53,771 bases of DNA. It comes from Streptosporangiaceae bacterium (GTDB lineage Bacteria > Actinomycetota > Actinomycetes > Streptosporangiales > Streptosporangiaceae). Where the stretch lies: NCBI GenBank assembly GCA_025964715.1, contig JAOPYH010000015.1, positions 1-53,771 on the forward strand, read 5' to 3'. Every line of letters begins with the position of its first letter. The stretch's first letter is position 1. Both the position numbers and the translations under genes were made by a program. This document shows positions 42,002 through 52,627 of this stretch, in pieces. Under the pieces are notes generated by a model. It saw nothing but the letters and a program-made list of their open reading frames with translations, had not been told where the DNA came from and did no database searches.

Positions 42002-42030
42002 TCGGGTAGGGCATTCCAGTTTGTACCTGC

Positions 42031-42036
42031 TAAACT
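42031..42036 (+). promoter_or_regulatory. Candidate -10 for the small coiled-coil gene
   Basis: TAAACT at 42031-42036 would give a 5' leader of about 135 bases, in which TTGACC (42074-42079) and a weak stem (ACCGGC/GCCGGT) lie. A second promoter within the leader is possible; the boxes are not decisive. Confidence 0.3.
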
Positions 42037-42177
42037 TGCGGGGACAGGTTGTTACCGGCCTGTGATGTCCGTCTTGACCGACACTCCAGCCGGTGCGACT
42101 CTAGATGATACGCGCATCGGCTCACTCGCTGTTTGTGCGCGATCCTGCTGGTTACTCAGCGTGGAGGACCCTTAATC

Positions 42178-42375
42178 ATGGCGAAGGCTCTACTCGGCCA
42201 CGTCGGCGGTCCCGACCCCCGGATGGTCGCGGAGATGCGGCGTCTGCAGCGGCGTGTTCGGGATCTGGAAACCGAACTGGTACGGCTTCAGGCGGAGAAC
42301 GACGCGCTGGCATCGGAGGATCAGGATGACGTCCTGACCCTGGGTGCCAAGGCCCGCGAACCGGCGCTGACCTGA
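42178..42375 (+). CDS. Small coiled-coil protein next to smc, conserved in actinomycetes
   Basis: 65 residues. MAKALLGHVGGPDPRMVAEM begins it, then a heptad-rich helix RRLQRRVRDLETELVRLQAE and an acidic tail. ATG 42178 with GGAGGA about 10 bases upstream. I recall similar small proteins at this position, before smc, in streptomycetes; that is memory, not a search. The coiled coil suggests self-association. A strong terminator follows. Confidence 0.75.
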   Translation: MAKALLGHVGGPDPRMVAEMRRLQRRVRDLETELVRLQAENDALASEDQDDVLTLGAKAREPALT

Positions 42376-42393
42376 TCGTCTGCGCCCAGGCTG

Positions 42394-42421
42394 AAAGGGA
42401 CGTCGGTATCGACGTCCCTTT
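42394..42421 (+). terminator. Rho-independent terminator with U tract
   Basis: AAAGGGACGTCG (42394-42405), loop GTAT, CGACGTCCCTTT (42410-42421), then TTGTTTTG. A 12-bp perfect stem; the clearest terminator in the window. Confidence 0.92.
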
Positions 42422-42510
42422 TGTTTTGTCCGGATTTGCCCGATTCTTCGCCTGGTTCTGGACGGATTCCCGGTTGTTCTCCACCAGGGTGCGGCCCAGC
42501 GACACGACGT

Positions 42511-42547
42511 CCTGGCCAATCACTGTCCAATCCCTGGCCAATCACTG
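42511..42547. repeat. Tandem direct repeat, unit 22 bp
   Basis: CCTGGCCAATCACTG occurs at 42511-42525 and 42533-42547, period 22, running into the esterase stop codon. Only two copies. Confidence 0.7.
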
Positions 42548-43330
42548 GAAGTGACGGCCGAGGAAGGGGATTTGTCCCGCGAGCATCCGGCGGCGGAACG
42601 CGCTGTCGTGACAGCCCGCGAAGATGCCCCCCGAGATTTCCGCCGCGGATGTGTTGTGCAACCCGCTCAGAAGCTTTCTGGTCGCTTCGGCGAATGGGTC
42701 ATAGCGTCCGCAGGTGACGTGGAGGGGAATGCCCTTGAGCCGCGTGACCAGGGACCGCACAGCCGAAGCCGGCATCGCGGGTGATACCGCGGCTACCGCG
42801 GCCACCCGGCCGGTGCCGAGGGCGGCGGCCAGCTCGAGCGCGCCGCGCCCTCCGATCGACCAGCCGAGGACGCCGACGCGGTCGGTGCGCAGACCCTGCA
42901 CCCGCAGGAACGCCAGGAGCTCGGGCCCCGGCGAGGCGGCCGGGTCCGGGCGGTCCATGGCCGCCACGGCGAACGGCCGGGTCCCCCGGCGCACGGCGTC
43001 GGCGAGATAGTGCTGCACCCCGTACGCGTCGAACGGGGTGCGGGCGTTCCCGGCAGAACCAGGCAGCATCAGCACCACCGGGAGGCGGGTGCCGCGGCGG
43101 ACCCCCGGCGGCCGGCCGATCACCACGCGGCCACCGCCGAACGACTTCTCCACGACGGGCCCCGGCCCCACCCGGGGCAGGTCTGGCAGGTCCCCGCACC
43201 TGCCCAGCCTCCTGGCCAGCCAGAACCGTCCCGGGATCGCGTCGGTCTCGGCGAACCCGTAGGCACCGGCGCCGGCGAGTGCGCCCAGCGCGCCGCTGAC
43301 GAGGATGGTCCGGCGAGAGGTGGCATGCAC
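42542..43330 (-). CDS. Secreted alpha/beta-hydrolase (esterase-like), probable Tat signal
   Basis: 262 residues. The N-terminus SRRTILVSGALGALAGAGAY looks like a Tat signal (twin Arg, then a hydrophobic stretch). The esterase fold has VVLMLPGSAGNARTPFDAYG (oxyanion region), the nucleophile elbow VLGWSIGGRGALELAAALG (GWSIG), CGRYDPFAEATRKLL with the Asp and GIFAGCHDSAFRRRMLAGQI with the His. It resembles mycolyltransferase-like/esterase D proteins. It is divergent to smc; the substrate is unknown. Confidence 0.82.
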   Translation of the reverse strand: MHATSRRTILVSGALGALAGAGAYGFAETDAIPGRFWLARRLGRCGDLPDLPRVGPGPVVEKSFGGGRVVIGRPPGVRRGTRLPVVLMLPGSAGNARTPFDAYGVQHYLADAVRRGTRPFAVAAMDRPDPAASPGPELLAFLRVQGLRTDRVGVLGWSIGGRGALELAAALGTGRVAAVAAVSPAMPASAVRSLVTRLKGIPLHVTCGRYDPFAEATRKLLSGLHNTSAAEISGGIFAGCHDSAFRRRMLAGQIPFLGRHFQ

Positions 43331-43368
43331 GATCGCCGACCGTAGTGCATTGGGCGGGCAAACACCGC

Positions 43369-43403
43369 CGATACCGGATCTGCGGACGGCTGACCGGTAT
43401 CGT
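43369..43403. promoter_or_regulatory. Inverted repeat between the esterase and smc, over a candidate smc -10
   Basis: CGATACCGG (43369-43377) and CCGGTATCG (43394-43402) are perfectly inverted (9 bp, 16-base gap). The right arm overlaps TATCGT (43398-43403), a possible -10 for smc. Could be an operator serving both directions. Confidence 0.4.
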
Positions 43404-43443
43404 TCGACTGTTCAGGGGGTCGGACAGCGAGGAGAGCGCGCAC

Positions 43444-46400
43444 GTGTACCTGAAGAGCCTGACGCTGCGCGGCTTCAAGTCCTTCGCCTCCTCGACCGTC
43501 CTGCGCTTCGAACCCGGCATCACCTGCGTCGTAGGTCCGAACGGCTCCGGCAAGTCCAATGTGGTGGACGCCCTGGCCTGGGTCATGGGCGAGCAGGGCG
43601 CCAAGTCGCTGCGCGGCGGCAAGATGGAGGACGTCATCTTCGCCGGCACGGCGAGCAGGCCTCCGCTCGGCCGCGCCGAGGTGATCCTCACCATCGACAA
43701 CTCCGACGGCGCTCTGCCAATCGACTACACCGAGGTCACGATCAGCCGGCTGATGTTCCGGTCCGGGCAGAGCGAATACTCCCTCAACGGCGATCCCTGC
43801 CGCCTGCTGGACGTCCAGGAGCTGCTGTCGGACTCGGGGATCGGCCGTGAGATGCACGTCATCATCGGCCAGGGCCAGCTCGACGCCGTGCTCAACTCTG
43901 GGCCCGAGGGCCGGCGGGCGGTGATCGAAGAGGCGGCCGGCGTCCTCAAGCACCGCAAGCGCAAGGAAAAGGCGCTGCGCAAGCTGGACGCGATGCAGGC
44001 CAACCTCACCCGCGTGCAGGACCTGACCGGCGAGCTGCGCCGGCAGCTGAAGCCATTGGGCAGGCAGGCGGAGATCGCTCGCAGGGCCGCCACGATCCAG
44101 GCCGAGCTGCGGGACGCGCGGCTGCGGCTGCTCGCAGATGACCTCCTCATGCTGCGGACCAGGCTCCAGGAGGAGGCCGCGGACGAGGCGGCCGTACGCG
44201 AGCGGCGGGTCTCGGTGGAGCGGGCACTCGGAGAGTCACAGAGCCGGGAGGCCGAGCTGGAAGCCGAGGCGCAGGCCGAGGCGCCGAGACTCGCTCAGGT
44301 GCAGGACACCTGGTTTCGCCTGTCCTCGCTGAAAGAGCGACTCGCCGGCCTGTGCGACTTGGCCGCGGAGCGGCACCGGCACGCCGCCGAGGGCGGTACG
44401 GAGGACCGGCGCGGCCGCGACCCCGAGGACATGGAGCGCGAGGCCGCCGAGGTCCGTGAGCAGGAGGAGTGGCTGCGCGGCAGGCTCGAGGAGGCCGAGG
44501 ACCGCCTCACCGAAGCCGTACGCGAGCGCTCCGAAGCCGAGGGCCTGCTCAAAGACGAGGAGCTCAGCCTGCGCGAGGCCACGCGAGCCGCGGCCGACCG
44601 CCGTGAGGGCCTGGCCCGGCTGCGCGGACGGGTGGAGGCGCTGCGCAGCAGGACCCAGGCGGCCGAGGCGGAGATCGGCCGGCTCGCCGCCGCCCGCGCC
44701 GACGCCGAGCAGCGGGCCGAGGCGGCCCAGGCCCAGTGTGACGCCCAGGACACCCGGGTCGACGTGGATCCCGCGCTCAGGGCCGAGCACGAACGGGCTC
44801 AGGACGCGCTCGCCCGTGCGAAGGCCGAGGCGGCGCAGACCCGGGCCGCGGTGGCCGGCCCCGGACAGGCGCTCGAGGAGGCCAGGGGCCGGGTCGCCGC
44901 GGCGCGCGAGGCCGACCAGGAGGCCCAGCGGGCCGTCGCGGCGCTGCGCGCCCGGGTCGAGGCCCTGCAACTGACTCTGGACGGCGCCGCCACGGGAGGC
45001 GAGGCTCTCCTCGCGGCCGATCTGGACGGTGTCCTCGGCACCGTGGCCGCCCTGCTGACCGTGCAACCGGGAGCCGAGGCCGCCGTGGCCGCCGCCCTCG
45101 GGGCCGCCGCGGAGGCGGTCGCGGTCGCCTCACTGGACACCGCGGAGGCCGCACTCACCCTGCTGCGTGCCGAGGACTCCGGGCGCGCGGGCATGGTCGT
45201 GCGGGACGGGGAGGCCCCGCGGCCGGCGCCGATATCGCTGCCGGACGGTGCTCGCCTGGCGGTGGAACTGGTCACGGCCGGCGAATCCGTGCGATCGGCC
45301 ATCGGCCGGCTGCTCGACGGGGTCGTGGTCGTCGACGATCTCGCGGCCGCCCGGGCACTGGTCAAGGCGGAGCCGGGAGTGCGCGCGGTGACCTGGGACG
45401 GCGATCTGCTCGGCGCGCACTGGGCGCACGGCGGCGCCGCCGGATCCGGTCACGGGCCGCTCCAGATGCGCGCCGCCCTCGATGAGGCCGTCGAGGGGCT
45501 GGCCGCGGCCGGTGAGCGGGCGGAGGGCAGTGCGGCCGCGCTCGAGGACGCCGTCGGCGCCGAACGGCACACGCAGGCCGCCGTCGACGCGGCTCGGACG
45601 GCGGCTGATCGGGCACAGGCCGGAGTCGGCGCGGCGCAGTCCGCGCTCGACGGCCTGCAGGCCCGGCTCCGTGCGGTCGACGCCGAGGCCGCCCAGGAGG
45701 CGCGTCAGCTCGCCCGCCTCCAGGCCGGAGCACAAGCCGCCCGGCAGGAGGTCGAGCGCCTGACCACTTCACTGGCGGCGGCCCAGGAGGCCCGGGAACG
45801 CGACGATCATGGCATCGCGGAACTGCAGGGGCGGCTCGAGATCGCAGAGGAGGCGGCCGAGGCGGACCAGGAGCCCGATCTGGTCCGCCGTGACGACCTC
45901 GCCGAGCGCTGCCAGGAGCTTCGTTCGGCGGAGATGGAGACGCGGCTGTCCGTCCGTACGGCCGAGGAGCGGGTCAAGGCCATCGCCGGCCGGGCCGACG
46001 CGCTCGAGCGTGGGGCCAGTAAGGAACGGGAGGAGCGGACGCGGGCGGTGGCACGCCGGGAGCGCAGGGAGCGGCAGGCCCGCGTCGCCAGGGCGGTCGA
46101 ACAGGGCGCGCTCGTCGCCCTGGAGCGCATCGAGGCGTCCCTCGGCGCCGCCGTGACCCAACGTGAGGCCGCGGAGCGGGCCCGGGAGAGCCGCGACGCG
46201 GAGCTGAAGATCGTACGAAATCAGGTACGGGAGCTGTCCGGTCAGCTGGAGAAGCTCGTCAACGTGGTGCACGGCAGCGAGGTGGCCCGGGCCGAGCAGC
46301 GGCTGCGGCTGGAGCAGCTGGAGAGCCGGGCGCTCGAGGAGTACGGCGTCGAGGCCGCGTCCCTCATCGCGGAGTACGGCCCGGACCAGCCCGTGCCGCC

Positions 46401-47103
46401 GGCTCCGGACGCCGATGAGGACGCCGTGCCGCAGCCCTACGTCCGTGCCGTGCAGGAGAAGCGGGCCAAGACGGCCGAGCGGCAGCTCGGCACGCTCGGA
46501 AAGGTCAACCCACTGGCTCTGGAGGAGTTCGCCGCTCTGGAGGAGCGCCATGCCTTCCTGACCTCACAGCTGGAGGACCTCAAGAAGACCCGCCGTGACC
46601 TCCTCACCGTGGTCAAGGAGGTCGACGAGCGGGTCCAACAGGTGTTCGCCTCCGCCTACGCCGACACGGCACGGGAGTTCGAGCGGGTCTTCTCCCGGCT
46701 GTTCCCGGGAGGCGAGGGGCGGTTGTCGCTCACCCAGCCGGACGACCTGCTCATGACCGGCGTCGACGTCGAGGCACGGCCGCCCGGCAAGAAGGTCAAG
46801 CGGCTTTCCCTGCTGTCCGGCGGTGAGCGCTCGCTGGTCGCGATCGCCATCCTCGTGGCGATCTTCCGGGCCCGCCCCTCGCCGTTCTATGTGCTCGACG
46901 AGGTCGAGGCGGCGCTGGACGACACCAACACGCGGCGCCTGCTGACGATCCTCGAGGAGCTCCGGGAGTCCTCGCAGCTCATCATCATCACCCATCAGAA
47001 GCGGACCATGGAGGGCGCCGACGCTCTCTACGGTGTGAGCATGCGGGGGGACGGCGTAACGCACGTGATCAGCCAGCGCATCAGGGAGCCCGAGCCGGCC
47101 TGA
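43444..47103 (+). CDS. smc: Chromosome segregation protein SMC
   Basis: 1219 residues. GTG 43444 (VYLKSLTLRGFKSFAS) with GAGGAG about 9 bases upstream. Walker A GPNGSGKSNVVDALAWVMGE is near residue 35; long Ala/Glu/Arg coiled coils flank a hinge at about residues 510-690 (LDGVLGTVAALLTVQPGAEA ... VVVDDLAAARALVKAEPGVR); the C-terminal head has the signature LSGGERSLVAIAILVAIFRA and Walker B FYVLDEVEAALDD. With ScpA and ScpB (not in this window) it condenses and segregates the chromosome. Confidence 0.97.
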   Translation: MYLKSLTLRGFKSFASSTVLRFEPGITCVVGPNGSGKSNVVDALAWVMGEQGAKSLRGGKMEDVIFAGTASRPPLGRAEVILTIDNSDGALPIDYTEVTISRLMFRSGQSEYSLNGDPCRLLDVQELLSDSGIGREMHVIIGQGQLDAVLNSGPEGRRAVIEEAAGVLKHRKRKEKALRKLDAMQANLTRVQDLTGELRRQLKPLGRQAEIARRAATIQAELRDARLRLLADDLLMLRTRLQEEAADEAAVRERRVSVERALGESQSREAELEAEAQAEAPRLAQVQDTWFRLSSLKERLAGLCDLAAERHRHAAEGGTEDRRGRDPEDMEREAAEVREQEEWLRGRLEEAEDRLTEAVRERSEAEGLLKDEELSLREATRAAADRREGLARLRGRVEALRSRTQAAEAEIGRLAAARADAEQRAEAAQAQCDAQDTRVDVDPALRAEHERAQDALARAKAEAAQTRAAVAGPGQALEEARGRVAAAREADQEAQRAVAALRARVEALQLTLDGAATGGEALLAADLDGVLGTVAALLTVQPGAEAAVAAALGAAAEAVAVASLDTAEAALTLLRAEDSGRAGMVVRDGEAPRPAPISLPDGARLAVELVTAGESVRSAIGRLLDGVVVVDDLAAARALVKAEPGVRAVTWDGDLLGAHWAHGGAAGSGHGPLQMRAALDEAVEGLAAAGERAEGSAAALEDAVGAERHTQAAVDAARTAADRAQAGVGAAQSALDGLQARLRAVDAEAAQEARQLARLQAGAQAARQEVERLTTSLAAAQEARERDDHGIAELQGRLEIAEEAAEADQEPDLVRRDDLAERCQELRSAEMETRLSVRTAEERVKAIAGRADALERGASKEREERTRAVARRERRERQARVARAVEQGALVALERIEASLGAAVTQREAAERARESRDAELKIVRNQVRELSGQLEKLVNVVHGSEVARAEQRLRLEQLESRALEEYGVEAASLIAEYGPDQPVPPAPDADEDAVPQPYVRAVQEKRAKTAERQLGTLGKVNPLALEEFAALEERHAFLTSQLEDLKKTRRDLLTVVKEVDERVQQVFASAYADTAREFERVFSRLFPGGEGRLSLTQPDDLLMTGVDVEARPPGKKVKRLSLLSGGERSLVAIAILVAIFRARPSPFYVLDEVEAALDDTNTRRLLTILEELRESSQLIIITHQKRTMEGADALYGVSMRGDGVTHVISQRIREPEPA

Positions 47104-47149
47104 CCCACCGCGGCCGGGCTGGTGCCCTCGCGTGGGGTTGTCGGCGTGA

Positions 47150-47175
47150 GGTCCCAGGTCTGCGAGACTGGGACC
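47150..47175. promoter_or_regulatory. Perfect 8-bp inverted repeat just before ftsY
   Basis: GGTCCCAG (47150-47157) and CTGGGACC (47168-47175), 10-base gap, end four bases before the ftsY ATG. It may be the smc terminator, an operator, or an RNA hairpin occluding the ftsY start, which has no visible ribosome-binding site. Confidence 0.4.
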
Positions 47176-47179
47176 CGTT

Positions 47180-48337
47180 ATGGAATACGTCATCCTTGCC
47201 GTGGCCATCCTGTTCGTAGCCGTCGTGGGCGGCGTGCTGTTCCTGCGGCCAGGGCGCCGTAAGGCCCCGCCGCGCGTGCCCCCGACCCCGCCGCCCGGGG
47301 GGGTCTCCGGGCCCCCCGCACCCGGTGGCACCACGGTCACCGACGAGGATGTGATCGCGCCGCCGGCTCCCGTGCCGCTGGACACGGTCGCGCCCCCGGA
47401 GATCGAGAAGCCGCCACCGTCCGCCGGCCGTCTCATCCGGCTACGGGCCCGGCTGGCCCGGTCACAGAACGCCTTCGGCAAGAGCCTGCTGGTGCTGCTG
47501 TCGCGTGACGTCCTCGACGACGACGCCTGGGACGAGATCGAGGACACGCTGCTGGCCGCCGACATGGGCGTGGCGCCGGCGCGGCAGATCGTGGACGACC
47601 TGCGGACCAAGGTCCAGGTCCTCGGCTCCCGTACGCCCGCGGAGGTCCGGGGCCTGCTCAAGGACGAACTCGTGACCCAGATCGGCGCGGATTGGGACCG
47701 CGCGCTCAGCACCGAGCCGCACGGCAACCGGCCCGCGGTCATCTTGGTCGTCGGCGTCAACGGCACCGGCAAGACCACGACCTGCGGCAAGCTCGGCCGG
47801 GCCCTCGTCGGTGACGGCCGCACCGTCCTGCTCGGCGCCGCGGACACCTTCCGTGCGGCCGCAGCCGATCAGCTGGTGACCTGGGGATCCCGCGTGGGGG
47901 CCGAGGTGGTCCGGGGCCCCGAGGGCGCCGACCCGGCCAGCGTGGCCTTCGAGGCGGTCAAGCAGGGGATCGACAACAAGGTGGACACGGTCATCGTGGA
48001 CACCGCCGGACGTCTCCACACCAAGACCGGCCTCATGGACGAGCTCGGCAAGGTCAAGCGGGTAGTCGAGAAGCAGACCGAGGTCGATGAGGTCCTCCTC
48101 GTGCTCGATGCGACGACCGGGCAGAACGGGCTCCAGCAGGCCCGGGTCTTCGCCGAGGTGGTGAACGTCACCGGCATCGTGCTGACCAAGCTCGACGGCA
48201 CCGCCAAGGGCGGCATCGTGGTCGCGGTCCAGCGCGAACTGGGCGTCCCGGTGAAGCTGGTCGGCTTGGGCGAGGGGCCCGACGACCTGGCTCCCTTCGA
48301 GCCCGAGAGCTTCGTCGACGCGATCTTGGGCGACTGA
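47180..48337 (+). CDS. ftsY: Signal recognition particle receptor FtsY
   Basis: 385 residues. An N-terminal membrane helix (MEYVILAVAILFVAVVGGVL) and a Pro-rich linker are typical of actinobacterial FtsY. The N domain (LARSQNAFGKSLLVLLSRDV) precedes the SRP GTPase: G1 VVGVNGTGKTTTCGKLGRAL, the AADTFRAAAADQL motif, G3 DTAGRLHTKTGLMDELGK, G4 TKLDGTAKGG. It docks SRP-ribosome complexes at the membrane. Partner ffh lies at the window's end. Confidence 0.96.
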   Translation: MEYVILAVAILFVAVVGGVLFLRPGRRKAPPRVPPTPPPGGVSGPPAPGGTTVTDEDVIAPPAPVPLDTVAPPEIEKPPPSAGRLIRLRARLARSQNAFGKSLLVLLSRDVLDDDAWDEIEDTLLAADMGVAPARQIVDDLRTKVQVLGSRTPAEVRGLLKDELVTQIGADWDRALSTEPHGNRPAVILVVGVNGTGKTTTCGKLGRALVGDGRTVLLGAADTFRAAAADQLVTWGSRVGAEVVRGPEGADPASVAFEAVKQGIDNKVDTVIVDTAGRLHTKTGLMDELGKVKRVVEKQTEVDEVLLVLDATTGQNGLQQARVFAEVVNVTGIVLTKLDGTAKGGIVVAVQRELGVPVKLVGLGEGPDDLAPFEPESFVDAILGD

Positions 48338-48338
48338 T

Positions 48339-48357
48339 CGGGGGCGGGCGGCCCCCG
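48339..48357 (+). terminator. Hairpin after ftsY
   Basis: CGGGGGC (48339-48345), loop GGGCG, GCCCCCG (48351-48357), directly after the stop codon. A 7-bp stem. Confidence 0.5.
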
Positions 48358-48416
48358 GGCGCCGGGCGATGCCGGTGAGGACTCTGAAACGTTGCCGCAA
48401 CAGAGGGCGGCAGGGT

Positions 48417-48454
48417 TTCACATCTCGGAAACACAGCGGCCTTTAGGGCGAAAC
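48417..48454 (+). promoter_or_regulatory. GlnR-like box upstream of amtB
   Basis: TTCAC-n6-GAAAC-n6-GCCTT-n6-GAAAC at 48417-48454. The two GAAAC elements (48428-48432 and 48450-48454) are exactly 22 bp apart, as in the actinobacterial GlnR pattern GTnAC-n6-GAAAC repeated; the TTCAC half differs by one base and GCCTT is poor. GlnR activates ammonium-uptake genes when nitrogen is scarce. Confidence 0.6.
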
Positions 48455-48513
48455 TCGGACACAGGAGCCTCGACGCATCCGCAGTTTTGCGCCGAGGAGG
48501 GGCTCGCTCCGAG

Positions 48514-50192
<1,679 letters not shown>

Positions 50193-50199
50193 GGGTGAT

Positions 50200-52527
50200 G
50201 TGATCGGGGTCTATCGCTCCTCCGGTCCGGAGACCGGTCCGGAGCCGACCAAGGCGGCCCCGGACCCTGAGACGCGGCCCGGGGCGGCCACCCGCGAGGC
50301 CTACCCGGCCGCCCGGCTCGGCCGGGCCGATGAGCTGGACCGCTGGCTGGCGGGACTGCTCGGGCCCGAACCAGAGCTGGCCCTGGTCGCGGTCGGCAGC
50401 CACGGACGACGCGATCTGACCCCCGGAGGCGACCTCGACCTCGTGCTGGTCCACCGCGGCGGTGACGCGGCCCGGGCGGCCCATGTGGCGGCCGTCGCCG
50501 ACCGGATCTGGTACCCGATCTGGGATTCCGGGTTGCGGCTCGACCACTCGGTCCGCACGCTCCACGAGGCCAGGACGGTGGCCAGATCCGATCTGAAGGC
50601 GGCCCTCGGGCTCCTCACGGCACGGCGGATCGCCGGCGACCGGACCCTCCTCGACCAGCTGCGCGCCGAGGTGCTCGCCGACTGGAGGGCCGACGCCCGC
50701 CGGCGGCTGGCCGAGCTCGCGGCGATGACCCGCGAGCGCTGGGCCGCACAGGGCGAGCTGGCGTTCCTGCTCGAGCCCGACCTGAAGGAGGCCCACGGCG
50801 GTCTGCGGGACGTGCACGCCATGCAGGCCGTGGCGGCCTCCTGGGTGGCACCCGCGCCCGATGAACGCGTACGGGCGGCGTACGGGCTGCTGCTGGACGT
50901 CCGGCACGCCCTCCACGAGACCACCGGCCGGGCGTCCGACCGGCTCGTGCTCCAGGAACAGGACACGGTGGCCCGCTCGCTGGGCATGCTCGATGCGGAC
51001 GCGCTGCTGCGGGCCGTGGCGGAGGCGGCCCGCACGATCACCTACGCCGCTGATCACGTATGGCGGCACGTCGAGCGGTTCTGCACCGTACGGTCGCGAA
51101 GTGAGCGCCACCCGCTCGCCGACGGGGTGGTGGAGCACGACGGCGAGGCCGTGCTCGCGCGCGGCGTGGAGCTCGGCGATCCCTCGCTTGTCCTGCGCGT
51201 CGCCGCGGCCGCGGCGCAGGCGGGCCTGCCCCTCGGGCCTGCCACCGTGGCCCGGCTGGCCGAGCGCACCGAGCCCATGCCGGTGCCCTGGCCGGCCGAG
51301 GCGCGTGCGGCCCTGGTCGCGCTGCTAGGCGCGGGTCCACCCGCGATCGGGGTGTGGGAGGCCCTGGACCAGGCCGGGTTCATCACGCGGCTGCTGCCCG
51401 ACTGGGAGCGGGTCCGCAACCGGCCGCAGCGCAATCCCGTCCACCGTTTCACCGTCGACCGGCACCTGGTCGAGACCGCGGCCGGCGCCGCGGCGCTCAC
51501 CCGCGAGGTGGCCCGGCCCGATCTGCTGCTGGTGGGCGCGCTGCTGCACGACATCGGCAAGGGCTGGCCCGGAGACCACTCGCGCAGCGGATCCGTCGTC
51601 GCCCGCGATCTCGGCGAGCTGATGGGTTTCTGCGCTCGGGACGTGAAGACGCTGGAGACGCTGGTCCGCCACCATCTCCTGCTCCCGGACACGGCGACAC
51701 GCCGGGACCTCGACGACCCGGTGACCATCAAGCACGTCGCCGACGCCGTGGGCGACGGTGAGGTCCTCGAACTGCTGGCGGCGCTGACGCTCGCCGACGC
51801 CCAGGCCACCGGTCCCGCGGCCTGGGGGGCCTGGAAGGCCCGCCTGGTCGACGAGCTCGTACGCAGGGTCGGCGCGGTGCTGGCGGGGTCGCCCGTACCC
51901 CGGGCTCCAGAGCCCACCCGGGAGCAGCTCGCACTGGCCAGACACGGGGGAGGGGCCGTACGCGTCGTCGGGCCGACGGTGACGGTGGTCGCGCCCGATC
52001 GCCCGGGCCTGTTGTGGCGGGCCGCCGGGGTGCTCGCCCTGCACCGCCTCGTCGTCCGTACCGCCCGTGCGGTCACTCCCGCGCTGGGCGCAGAGGGTGC
52101 GACCGCGATGATCGAGTTCACAGCGGTGCCGGAGTACGGCAACCCGCCCGACCCCGCCGCGCTGGAGGCGGATCTGCGGCGGGTCCTGGCCGGCCGGCTG
52201 GATGTGGCCGCCCGTCTGGAAAGACGTGCCCGTGCGGTGCGGGTCCGGCCGGGGGTCCCGGTCCCCGAGCCACGGGTGCGGATCATCGACGACGCGTCCC
52301 GCACTGCCACGGTGGTCGAAGTCCGCGCGCACGACCGGCCCGGGCTGCTGTGGCGGATCGGGCAGGCCATCGGCACCCGTGGGCTGCAGGTCCGGGCCGC
52401 CCAGGTGGACACGCTGGGCGCGGAGGCCGTCGATGTCTTCTATGTGGTGGACCAGGACGGGCGGCGGCTCGAGGATCCGGGCGAGCTCGAGGGGCTCCGG
52501 CGGAGGGTGCTCGAGGGCCTGCGCTGA
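50200..52527 (+). CDS. glnD: P-II nucleotidyltransferase/removing enzyme GlnD
   Basis: 775 residues from GTG 50200 (AGGGG at 50191-50195); ATG 50182, inside glnB, is an in-frame alternative. Domains in order: nucleotidyltransferase with GSHGRRDLTPGGDLDLVLVH near residue 65; a helical linker (LLEPDLKEAHGGLRDVHAMQ); HD phosphodiesterase LLVGALLHDIGKGWPGDHSR; and two ACT domains (VTVVAPDRPGLLWRAAGVLA and VVEVRAHDRPGLLWRIGQAI). It modifies and demodifies GlnB in response to glutamine. The ACT tandem binds glutamine. Confidence 0.95.
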   Translation: MIGVYRSSGPETGPEPTKAAPDPETRPGAATREAYPAARLGRADELDRWLAGLLGPEPELALVAVGSHGRRDLTPGGDLDLVLVHRGGDAARAAHVAAVADRIWYPIWDSGLRLDHSVRTLHEARTVARSDLKAALGLLTARRIAGDRTLLDQLRAEVLADWRADARRRLAELAAMTRERWAAQGELAFLLEPDLKEAHGGLRDVHAMQAVAASWVAPAPDERVRAAYGLLLDVRHALHETTGRASDRLVLQEQDTVARSLGMLDADALLRAVAEAARTITYAADHVWRHVERFCTVRSRSERHPLADGVVEHDGEAVLARGVELGDPSLVLRVAAAAAQAGLPLGPATVARLAERTEPMPVPWPAEARAALVALLGAGPPAIGVWEALDQAGFITRLLPDWERVRNRPQRNPVHRFTVDRHLVETAAGAAALTREVARPDLLLVGALLHDIGKGWPGDHSRSGSVVARDLGELMGFCARDVKTLETLVRHHLLLPDTATRRDLDDPVTIKHVADAVGDGEVLELLAALTLADAQATGPAAWGAWKARLVDELVRRVGAVLAGSPVPRAPEPTREQLALARHGGGAVRVVGPTVTVVAPDRPGLLWRAAGVLALHRLVVRTARAVTPALGAEGATAMIEFTAVPEYGNPPDPAALEADLRRVLAGRLDVAARLERRARAVRVRPGVPVPEPRVRIIDDASRTATVVEVRAHDRPGLLWRIGQAIGTRGLQVRAAQVDTLGAEAVDVFYVVDQDGRRLEDPGELEGLRRRVLEGLR

Positions 52528-52579
52528 GCGCGTTCACGCGTCTGCCGATCGACCGCGACGGGCAGGCGTGCGGACCGGA

Positions 52580-52585
52580 TAACCT
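52580..52585 (+). promoter_or_regulatory. Candidate -10 for ffh
   Basis: TAACCT at 52580-52585, 42 bases before the ffh start. No clear -35. Confidence 0.3.
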
Positions 52586-52627
52586 TGGTGGTCGATCCCC
52601 GAAGCTCCTGAGGACTGGTCGAGACAC

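Noticed and set aside
42176-42541. Minus-strand frame from TTG 42541 (ARDWTVIGQDVVSLGRTL ...)
   Set aside because: The first part looks protein-like, but the frame crosses a strong intrinsic terminator and runs antisense through the coiled-coil gene, and the start is within a tandem repeat.
42511-42547. Possible CRISPR or iteron repeat
   Set aside because: Only two 15-bp copies with a 22-bp period, no spacers of CRISPR size and no cas genes.
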